Source: Balneolales bacterium
GTDB taxonomy: Bacteria; Bacteroidota; Rhodothermia; Balneolales; Natronogracilivirgulaceae
DNA length: 7,187 nt
NCBI GenBank assembly: GCA_007133875.1
Contig: SLLW01000268.1
Location: 1-7,187 of the forward strand
Direction: 5' to 3'
The number at the start of each line of letters is the position of its first letter. The first letter of the stretch is position 1. A model generated the notes under the pieces. That model did no database searches. It saw only the letters and a list, made by a program, of their open reading frames with translations, and was not told the DNA's origin. The position numbers and the translations under genes were made by a program. Positions 1 through 5,369 of this stretch are shown here, piece after piece.

Positions 1-227
1 ACAGCGGCCTGCCGGACGGCAAGATCCAGAGAGAGCCGGTAATAGTCAGGCATCGATGATATCGGCTCTTTTCGCTCTTTACCCTCGATGATAAACATGG
101 GGGCGATGAAATCGGATGGTGATAACCGGTGTTCAGCCACCATCATACGGCGACGTTCGCTCAGCCGGTTTCGCCGGCCGCGAATAAGTGGGAATCCGGA
201 TGTGACGGGATGTTCAGATATGGTCAT
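1..227 (-). CDS. hemB: Delta-aminolevulinic acid dehydratase (porphobilinogen synthase), N-terminal fragment cut by the window edge
   Basis: HemB is a cytosolic enzyme that condenses two 5-aminolevulinate molecules into porphobilinogen. Reading the minus strand from the ATG at 227-225 gives 75 open codons to the left edge. The translation starts MTISEHPVTSGFPLIRGRR and carries the family's N-terminal signatures in order: an Arg-rich FPxxRxRRxR stretch (residues about 12-21), RRMMVAE (26-32), LSPSDFIAPMFIIEG (35-49), then PISSMPDYYRLSLDL (about 55-69). These match the usual R-x-MV-E / L-x-DLI-P-FV-EG / PI-SMPG-YR-S-D pattern. The catalytic lysines and metal site lie beyond the edge. It sits 67 bases downstream of the Fic gene on the same strand. 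No Shine-Dalgarno is visible just before the ATG; the region is AT-rich. Identification is firm; the exact start is likely because family N-termini have this length. Confidence 0.93.
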   Translation of the reverse strand, partial: MTISEHPVTSGFPLIRGRRNRLSERRRMMVAEHRLSPSDFIAPMFIIEGKERKEPISSMPDYYRLSLDLAVRQAA

Positions 228-247
228 GGTAAATAAATTTTGGGTTG

Positions 248-273
248 GCCGGCAAGTAACCTTTCCTGCCGGC
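248..273 (-). promoter_or_regulatory. Inverted repeat (GCCGGCA / TGCCGGC) in the hemB leader
   Basis: A perfect 7-base inverted repeat pairs 248-254 with 267-273 across a 12-base loop. Each arm contains the palindrome GCCGGC, and the two palindromes are 20 bases apart. On the minus strand the loop is purine-rich (GGAAAGGTTACT). The structure lies 22 bases after the Fic stop codon and 20 bases before the hemB start. It has no clean U-tract after it (CCAACCCAAAATTTATTT follows), so a rho-independent terminator is possible but weak. A leader hairpin or a protein-binding site fits equally well. Confidence 0.45.
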
Positions 274-286
274 GCATTAACAATAA

Positions 287-319
287 CAAATATATCAGAT
301 CATTCCTTCCGGATACAAA
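287..319 (-). promoter_or_regulatory. Candidate Bacteroidota-type promoter for hemB
   Basis: On the minus strand TATATTTG (294-287) exactly fits the Bacteroidota -7 consensus TAnnTTTG. TTTG (319-316) lies 21 bases upstream, in the position of the -33 element. The upstream element falls inside the last codons of the Fic gene and the -7 box begins right after its TGA. Transcription would start around 280 and give a leader of about 50 bases containing the inverted repeat. This is motif matching only, and the spacing is at the long end of the known range. Confidence 0.35.
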
Positions 320-1467
320 TTCGGGAACCACCAACCAATGACATGGGTTGGTATTCCAAGCCGGACCGGTGCTTTATGATTATCTGACTCCAGCAATCCT
401 TCGTCCAGCAAACTGCTGATCATGGAACGGGCGGTACGCTCGCCGAGTCCGCTGATGCGCGCAATCTCCCCCCTTGCGACTGCTCCGCGAAGCATCACAG
501 CTTCAAGCACAAAACGAACTTCATCACGCAGAACCGGGAGTCCTTCCAATGGTGTCGCACGCAGTGACACATATTTATGTATCCGGGCGAGCAGCCGGTC
601 GGTTTCCAGCAATTGGCTCATAAATCGAACCTCCCCGCGACAACGCTCCAGAAGAAAGAGGCAGAAGTCGGACAATTCCTTCTGACTTTTAAAAAAACCG
701 AAATAGTCAGACTGGTTTTTGGCGATACCCCGGGAGAGGGTCCAGAGCCCGCCGGCATCCACCTGAACCCGATGGAACCATGCGTGGCTGAAAAAACGCA
801 CAACATGGCCATTACCTGCGGGAAAGGGCTGCAGTGCCATCAGCCTGAAATGCGAAGCGGCGCCAGCGATAACCGCATTGCTGCCGTGAAAAGAGGCAGG
901 TTTATATTTTGTTGAAAATAGTTGCAGCAGTGACGGGACGAGACGGGCATCCGGCATGGCAAACCCGGCCGGAGTCACATTCCGGGTCCGCAATTCCCCG
1001 GGTTTCATTTCAATCGTTTTCCTGGAATCCGGATCCGGGAATTCCCGAAATTCGCGTGGAACCCGGCGATAGTAGCTCGTATGAACCCAGTTCAGAAACT
1101 CCTCGCTGCCGACCTCCAAATCTGATTCCTGATCCACCCGTTCCTCCAGCAGTTGCTGAAGCTTGATATGGGCACGGCTAAGCAGCTGCATATTTCGTTT
1201 GTCCGGCGCATCCTGGTAATCGCCCCGGAACGCCTGCTCCACAAATTGCGGATGCATATGCTGTCCCTCAATCAAATTGGAGTAGTAGCAGTTTACATAC
1301 GAAAGCAGTTTTTTTAAACGATTCCGAAATACCGGATGCACACAACTTCCCAAAGAGGCAGCTTCCCGGGACAGTGCCACTGCCGCTTCACTGAGCTTCT
1401 CTCGCTTTTCCGGCAATACCGGATCCAGTGAAAAAGAAGCAATTTTCGTGTGATGACTTGTGTTCAT
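295..1467 (-). CDS. Divergent Fic-domain protein with C-terminal winged helix; catalytic motif degenerate (probable pseudo-Fic)
   Basis: Fic proteins usually transfer AMP from ATP to a target hydroxyl. This 390-residue protein has the layout of the common bacterial Fic/winged-helix family. SNLIEG (63-68) fits the inhibitory helix motif [S/T]xxxE[G/N]. RRVPREFR (134-141) and the PGELR region (156-160) are a family pattern before the core. The Fic core is about 165-290 and GLWTLSRGIAKN (240-251) is a conserved block after it. A winged helix follows at about 325-375 (EIARISGLGERTARSMISSL then the wing). The active-site signature HPFx[D/E]GNGRxxR reads QPFPAGNGHVVR (213-224): the catalytic His is Gln, the acidic metal ligand is Ala and the first Arg is His, while the central GNG and the last Arg remain. 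From memory of the family, the loop usually found after the SRG block (with a GDLDGRG-like sequence) also seems shortened around 258-266. The frame is intact for its full length, so this is a maintained gene and not a wreck. No signal peptide or membrane segment is seen. It lies between hemF and hemB on the same strand, with its own likely promoter. AMPylation activity is doubtful; a DNA-binding role is possible. Confidence 0.85.
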   Translation of the reverse strand: MNTSHHTKIASFSLDPVLPEKREKLSEAAVALSREAASLGSCVHPVFRNRLKKLLSYVNCYYSNLIEGQHMHPQFVEQAFRGDYQDAPDKRNMQLLSRAHIKLQQLLEERVDQESDLEVGSEEFLNWVHTSYYRRVPREFREFPDPDSRKTIEMKPGELRTRNVTPAGFAMPDARLVPSLLQLFSTKYKPASFHGSNAVIAGAASHFRLMALQPFPAGNGHVVRFFSHAWFHRVQVDAGGLWTLSRGIAKNQSDYFGFFKSQKELSDFCLFLLERCRGEVRFMSQLLETDRLLARIHKYVSLRATPLEGLPVLRDEVRFVLEAVMLRGAVARGEIARISGLGERTARSMISSLLDEGLLESDNHKAPVRLGIPTHVIGWWFPNLYPEGMI

Positions 1468-1513
1468 ATTTCCGGTTATTATTCCGGTTTATTTTCCGGA
1501 TATATTTCCGGTT
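1466..1513 (-). repeat. Four tandem 12-base units abutting the Fic start codon
   Basis: CCGG cores begin at 1472, 1484, 1496 and 1508, exactly 12 bases apart. Read on the minus strand the units are AACCGGAAATAT, ATCCGGAAAATA, AACCGGAATAAT and AACCGGAAATAT, giving the consensus AACCGGAAWWAW. The last unit runs into the ATG at 1467-1465. The units keep the AnCCGGAA half and vary in the AT half. They lie in the predicted untranslated leader, so they could be operators or RNA elements, or offer repeated weak GGAA ribosome-binding sequence. The periodicity is directly visible; the function is not. Confidence 0.85.
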
Positions 1514-1530
1514 AAACAATATACTATGAC

Positions 1531-1559
1531 TATATAAGCTATTTTATTGTTATTCACAA
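1531..1559 (-). promoter_or_regulatory. Candidate sigma70-like promoter for the Fic gene
   Basis: On the minus strand TTGTGA (1559-1554) and TATATA (1536-1531) are separated by 17 bases, resembling -35 and -10 elements. TATAGT, overlapping downstream, is an alternative -10. The region is the most AT-rich of the window and lies between the two groups of 12-base CCGG repeats. A leader of about 55 bases would carry the four tandem units. AT-rich sequence yields such matches easily, so confidence is limited. Confidence 0.35.
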
Positions 1560-1576
1560 ATATGATCATTCAACCA

Positions 1577-1600
1577 TTATTACCGGTTGTAATTCCGGTT
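1577..1600 (-). repeat. Two further copies of the 12-base CCGG unit upstream of the Fic promoter
   Basis: CCGG cores at 1583 and 1595 are again 12 bases apart. On the minus strand they read AACCGGAATTAC and AACCGGTAATAA, the same unit as the four copies next to the Fic start. The distance between the two groups (75 bases from core to core) is not a multiple of 12. They lie just downstream of the hemF stop codon and upstream of the candidate -35. The first copy pairs weakly with the second (ACCGG/CCGGT), and CAACC 1571-1575 can pair with 1585-1589, but no U-tract follows, so a terminator is not supported. Confidence 0.75.
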
Positions 1601-1622
1601 GCCATTAGCCTTCCCGCACTCC

Positions 1623-2537
1623 TCAATCCACCCAGTTACGGGGCGACCTCAGCACCTCCAGAAGTTTGGCCTCCCGGCTTGCGGGATCGTGTTTCACGTT
1701 GTAATCCCACCGTACCCTCGGTGGCAGGCTCATCAGAATAGACTCAATCCGGCCGCCTGTTTTAAGGCCGAAGAGAGTGCCGCGGTCATGAATCAGGTTA
1801 AACTCCACATAACGTCCGCGACGCAGTTCCTGGAAATAGCGCTCGGGCTCACCCCAGGGTTCGGTTTTCCGGCGCTCGACTATGGGTAGATAAGATGAGA
1901 GGAATGCATCCCCGCAGCGGGTGGCAAGTGTGTACCAAAAAGCAAGATTGCACTCCTCTTTGGCGCGAAGGTAGTCAAAAAATATACCACCGGTTCCCCG
2001 GCTCTCTCCGCGGTGCTCATTATAAAAATAGCGGTCGCATGACTCCTTGAATTTCGGGTATAGTTCCGGATGATGCTGGTCGCAAACGGCTTTGCAGGTC
2101 TGATGAAAGTGACGCACATCTTCCTCAAACAGGTAGTATGGAGTAAGGTCGGCACCTCCGCCAAACCAGGCATCCACCGGATCGCCCCCCTCCTCATCAT
2201 ATAACTCAAAATAGCGGTAGTTGGCGTGTACGGTTGGAATCATGGGACTTTGAGGATGCAGAACCAGCGATATTCCGCACGCATAGAACCATCCTTTATC
2301 CACTTCAAACCGTTTTCGGATCAACTCCGGCAGCTCACCATGAACCGTAGAGACATTAACGCCTCCTTTTTCAAAAATCTCCCCATTCTCTATGATGCGG
2401 GACCGTCCACCGCCACCCTCTTCACGTTTCCACTCATCCTCACGAAACCGGGCTTTTCCATCGGTATCCTCCAGTGCTGTGCAGATACGGTCCTGGATTT
2501 CGTATATCCAATTTGTAAAGGATTCTTTGATATTCAT
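1623..2537 (-). CDS. hemF: Oxygen-dependent coproporphyrinogen III oxidase
   Basis: HemF oxidatively decarboxylates two propionates of coproporphyrinogen III to vinyls, giving protoporphyrinogen IX and consuming O2. The 304-residue product is full length for the family (E. coli about 299). Hallmarks in order: GGGGRSR (41-47), FEKGGVNVS (55-63), LVLHPQSPMIPTVHANYRYFE (91-111), WFGGGADLTPYY (124-135), NEHRGESRGTGGIFFDYL (173-190), YVEFNLIHDRGTLFGL (243-258) and SLPPRVRW (270-277). The conserved histidines (94, 104, 145, 175) and the Asp of GGGAD (130) are present. The ATG at 2537-2535 follows hemE by 14 bases, with a weak GGAA 8 bases before it. It is the last hem gene before the 155-base gap and the Fic gene. 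No terminator is obvious after its TGA. Confidence 0.97.
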   Translation of the reverse strand: MNIKESFTNWIYEIQDRICTALEDTDGKARFREDEWKREEGGGGRSRIIENGEIFEKGGVNVSTVHGELPELIRKRFEVDKGWFYACGISLVLHPQSPMIPTVHANYRYFELYDEEGGDPVDAWFGGGADLTPYYLFEEDVRHFHQTCKAVCDQHHPELYPKFKESCDRYFYNEHRGESRGTGGIFFDYLRAKEECNLAFWYTLATRCGDAFLSSYLPIVERRKTEPWGEPERYFQELRRGRYVEFNLIHDRGTLFGLKTGGRIESILMSLPPRVRWDYNVKHDPASREAKLLEVLRSPRNWVD

Positions 2538-2551
2538 GCGTTTATTCCGAT

Positions 2552-3577
2552 TTATGCCCCATAACCCTTAACCGCATCCACAAAAGCACGAGCGTTGTCT
2601 ACCGGGATATTCGGGAGGATTCCATGGCCCAGATTGACGATATAGCGATCTTTGCCAAAACGGTCGATCATGCGTTTGACCTGCTTCCGGATCTCCGGTA
2701 TTGGCGAAAGAAGCCGGCTTGGGTCGAAATTTCCCTGTAATGTCACCTCTCTGCGGGTTGCCTGACGCGCATATTCGGGACTGACGGTCCAGTCGATGGA
2801 CAATGCCGACGCATTGGTCCGCCAGGCCAGACGCTCCAAAGCGTACCAGGCTCCTTTGGCAAAGAGCACAACCGGTACACCTTTCACCTCTTCGCTGATT
2901 TTCTTGAGCCAGGGCATTGCCAGCGTATTGAAATCATCGGGCCCGAGCAGGCCGGCCCAGCTGTCAAAAACCTGTACCGCATGCACACCCGCCTCAACCT
3001 GTGCATTGAGATAGTCGATAATAACATCCGTCAACAGCGAAAGAAGATGGTCAGCGGCCTCCGGATGCTGATAACAGAAGGCTTTCGCTTTGGCAAAATC
3101 TTTGGATCCCTGCCCTTCAATCATATAGCACAAAAGTGTCCACGGAGCCCCGGAAAACCCGATAAGCGGGACACGGTCATCCAGCTGGTCTTTGGTTGCC
3201 CGGATTCCGTCCATGACATACCCCAGCGACTCCTGGACATCCCCCTTGCGGACACGCATCGCGTCATCCACACTTGAAATCGGTTTGTCGATCACCGGTC
3301 CCACTCCCGGTTTCATCTCGATATCCCATCCAAGGGCGCGCGGAACCACCAAAATATCGGAAAACAGAATGGCAGCATCGGGACCAATTTCATCGATCGG
3401 CAGGCAGGTAATCTGAGCTACCAGCTCCGGTGTCTCGCACCGGGTAAAAAAATCATATTTCTCCTGCAGTTTCAGGTAGGATGGCAAATAACGTCCGGCC
3501 TGACGCATCATCCATACTGGTGGACGGGGTACCGGCTCACCGGCCAATGCTTTGAGATACAGGTCATTTTTGGGCAT
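2552..3577 (-). CDS. hemE: Uroporphyrinogen III decarboxylase
   Basis: HemE removes four acetate carboxyls from uroporphyrinogen III to give coproporphyrinogen III in the cytosol, without a cofactor. The 341-residue product matches the family length. Motifs: [11 protein letters not shown] (24-34), which supplies substrate-binding Arg residues; [14 protein letters not shown] (70-83) with the catalytic Asp at 74; [16 protein letters not shown] (140-155) with the conserved Tyr at 151; [11 protein letters not shown] (201-211); and NLGHGILP (315-322). I prefer the ATG at 3577-3575. A GTG two codons upstream (3583-3581) is in frame and equally possible, and neither has a Shine-Dalgarno. The gene starts 9 bases after the hemD stop, so it is co-transcribed and probably coupled. 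All expected catalytic residues are present. Confidence 0.97.
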   Translation of the reverse strand: MPKNDLYLKALAGEPVPRPPVWMMRQAGRYLPSYLKLQEKYDFFTRCETPELVAQITCLPIDEIGPDAAILFSDILVVPRALGWDIEMKPGVGPVIDKPISSVDDAMRVRKGDVQESLGYVMDGIRATKDQLDDRVPLIGFSGAPWTLLCYMIEGQGSKDFAKAKAFCYQHPEAADHLLSLLTDVIIDYLNAQVEAGVHAVQVFDSWAGLLGPDDFNTLAMPWLKKISEEVKGVPVVLFAKGAWYALERLAWRTNASALSIDWTVSPEYARQATRREVTLQGNFDPSRLLSPIPEIRKQVKRMIDRFGKDRYIVNLGHGILPNIPVDNARAFVDAVKGYGA

Positions 3578-3586
3578 AGTCACTAA

Positions 3587-4414
3587 TTATACAAGAGTTA
3601 ACATCTCCTGGAACGTTGGCGATTGAGCAACGTACGGCACACGGCCGGTAACGCGTTCCACCGCCTCAGCAGTGGTGGGCCCGATTGCAATCGGCTTCCA
3701 GTCGCCTTCCGGAAACCCGTACAGACGTTTGAATTCCGAAACGCCGTTGGGACTGAAAAACAGGATGGCATCGACGGGCATATCGACAGGTTGCGGATCC
3801 TTCACCGCGGTTGTCCTGTACACTTCCACTTCCGTGATTTCGATTTGGAATTTACGGCAAATCTCCCTCAGTTCCGACCTTCGGTCTACCGAACAGAAGT
3901 GGATGACCGATCCGACATCATCGCTGACCATGCGGAGCCCGAGCTTGAGTCCGTTGTGCTCCTCTGCCATCCGGATCTCGGCCTCCGGAAACAAATCAAC
4001 AAAAGCCTGCCGGGTTCGCTCACCTACCACATATACCGGAGGAATCACCAGTGACCGTTTTCTGACTTTTTTTGGGGGCGTAAGCAACTCTTTTTGCGGT
4101 TTGTCCGGGCTGTTTTCTGTTTTTTTATCTGATCCGGCCAACATTTTCCATATGCGCCACCACCCCTCAACGCCCCGTCGGCTGGTGAAGACCCAGGCAT
4201 CCGGCAGCGGTTCCGAAAGGACGGAATCAGAAATGAAATCGGAGGGGGTAATCCAGCGGTAGTAGTAGGCGGGGAAGTCGAGCAGCAAAATACCATGCTC
4301 TCTGGCGGTATCCACATCACCGGGAGCCGATGGCCGTGTTGAAATAACGGTCCGTTTGTTGATATGTGACCGGTCATCCGAATCCAAAATCTTACCGTTT
4401 TCCTTTGGTGTCAC
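3587..4414 (-). CDS. hemD: Uroporphyrinogen III synthase
   Basis: HemD closes hydroxymethylbilane to uroporphyrinogen III with inversion of ring D. The family is poorly conserved. Recognisable points are VISTRP (23-28), WVFTSRRGVEGW (74-85), VYVVGERTRQAF (127-138), VIHFCSVDRRSELRE (170-184), VEVYRT (196-201), ILFFSPNGVSEF (217-228) and IAIGPTTAEAV (242-252). These are the usual TRP / FTS-NGV / VG--TA / Y-T / FTSP-GV / IG--TA- pattern of two Rossmann-like lobes. Position between hemC and hemE confirms it. A Lys/Pro-rich insert (about 94-124) sits between the first FTS segment and the VVGERT segment. The GTG start at 4414 overlaps the end of hemC by 23 bases. A TTG at 4387-4385, just after the hemC stop, is an alternative giving 266 residues; no Shine-Dalgarno decides between them. 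Confidence 0.93.
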   Translation of the reverse strand: MTPKENGKILDSDDRSHINKRTVISTRPSAPGDVDTAREHGILLLDFPAYYYRWITPSDFISDSVLSEPLPDAWVFTSRRGVEGWWRIWKMLAGSDKKTENSPDKPQKELLTPPKKVRKRSLVIPPVYVVGERTRQAFVDLFPEAEIRMAEEHNGLKLGLRMVSDDVGSVIHFCSVDRRSELREICRKFQIEITEVEVYRTTAVKDPQPVDMPVDAILFFSPNGVSEFKRLYGFPEGDWKPIAIGPTTAEAVERVTGRVPYVAQSPTFQEMLTLV

Positions 4415-5369
4415 GGAATGGATGTTTGTCAGCGGATCGGGACAGATCGCGAATCAGTGCATCCGCGCCCCGCTTCAATGCTTCTCCGGCGGCTTTTTTT
4501 CCCAGGTCCCGTGCCTGTTCATACAGTTCCGACATTTCAAAGGCAATCATTCCGGTTCCGTCGGGATAGACGGTGTTGACCCGGAGCCTCACCGTATTTC
4601 CGGTAATTTCAGCCAAAGCTCCCACGGGAGCGCTGCATCCTCCCTCAAGGGTATGCAAGACATCACGTTCAATGGATGTGCAGAGCGCTGTTCCGGCATC
4701 ATGGACCGGCTGAACAGCATTCAGAACAACGGGGTCGTCGTTTCGCACCATAACGCCCATGGCACCCTGGGCCGGGGCCGGCAGCATCCAGTCCAGCACC
4801 ACATGGATATGGTGTTCGAGTTGCAGTCTGCGCAAACCGGCCGCTGCAAAAATGGCTCCGTCCCAATCGCTGTCCTGAAGTTTTTGCAGGCGTGTCTGGA
4901 TATTACCGCGGATATCGGTCACCCGGTGCCGTGGATATCGTGCCAGCCACTGTCCGATCCGGCGGTTGCTGCTGCTTGCAATCACCGCTTCATAGTCCGG
5001 ATCCGCAAGGAAAAGCGGACCGGTATGCATCTCGTTCCCTTTTCGCGTAACCAGCACATCAGCGGTATCTTCCCGTGCACTCACAGCCCCGACAAGCAAA
5101 CCATCGGGCAGTCGGGTGGGAATATCCTTAAGGGAATGGACGGCCAGGTCAATTTCTCCGGCGAGAAGGGCATCATCCAGCGCTTTTGTAAAAACCCCTT
5201 TACCGCCCATCAACGGGAGCGGCGTATCGAGGACCCGGTCTCCTTCCGTTTTGATATAGTGCAGTTCGGTGGCATAACCCGCTTTATCCAACAGGTGTGC
5301 AACGTGACGGGCCTGCCAGGTTGCGAGTACACTGTCCCGCGTTCCTATGCGAAGGGATCTATTTGTCAA
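4392..5369 (-). CDS. hemC: Porphobilinogen deaminase (hydroxymethylbilane synthase)
   Basis: HemC polymerises four porphobilinogens into hydroxymethylbilane on a covalently bound dipyrromethane cofactor. With the TTG start at 5369-5367 the product is 325 residues. Motifs (this numbering): LRIGTRDSVLATWQA (6-20), GGKGVFTK (55-62), DLAVHSLKDIPT (74-85) with the catalytic Asp at 82, SSSNRR (132-137) in the substrate-binding SS-RR position, RGNIQTRL (154-161), LPAPAQGAMGV (196-206) and EGGCSAPVGA (242-251), whose Cys 245 should carry the cofactor. No in-frame ATG exists near the N-terminus. A TTG at 5408 is in frame but has no ribosome-binding site and adds 13 residues before the conserved LRIGTR. 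The TTG at 5369 has GGAG 7 bases upstream, so I chose it. It overlaps hemA by 11 bases and its end overlaps hemD. Confidence 0.95.
   Translation of the reverse strand: MTNRSLRIGTRDSVLATWQARHVAHLLDKAGYATELHYIKTEGDRVLDTPLPLMGGKGVFTKALDDALLAGEIDLAVHSLKDIPTRLPDGLLVGAVSAREDTADVLVTRKGNEMHTGPLFLADPDYEAVIASSSNRRIGQWLARYPRHRVTDIRGNIQTRLQKLQDSDWDGAIFAAAGLRRLQLEHHIHVVLDWMLPAPAQGAMGVMVRNDDPVVLNAVQPVHDAGTALCTSIERDVLHTLEGGCSAPVGALAEITGNTVRLRVNTVYPDGTGMIAFEMSELYEQARDLGKKAAGEALKRGADALIRDLSRSADKHPFRDTKGKR

Noticed and set aside
88..387. A 99-codon plus-strand open frame at the left end
   Set aside because: It is opposite the hemB start and the Fic end; the minus-strand HemB signatures explain the region.
1489..1569. 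A 26-residue hydrophobic peptide on the minus strand (starts MIIFVNNNKIAYIVIVYC) in the hemF-Fic gap
   Set aside because: It runs through the candidate promoter and two repeat units, has no clear ribosome-binding site, and an AT-rich gap readily gives such short hydrophobic frames. Conservation would be needed to revive it.
1571..1589. Possible intrinsic terminator after hemF (CAACC/GGTTG stem)
   Set aside because: The stem is only 5 base pairs with a 9-base loop and no U-tract follows.
1466..1600. CRISPR array reading of the 12-base repeats
   Set aside because: The units are far too short, there are no unique spacers of constant length, and no cas genes are present.
1570..1605. An 11-residue minus-strand leader-like frame (MATGITTGNNG) just after hemF, preceded by GGAAGG
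   Set aside because: It is very short, lies upstream of the candidate Fic promoter, and overlaps the repeat units that better explain the sequence.
3672..4262. A 196-codon plus-strand open frame opposite hemD
   Set aside because: It mirrors the hemD coding frame, resembles no family, and has no separate promoter or ribosome-binding site.
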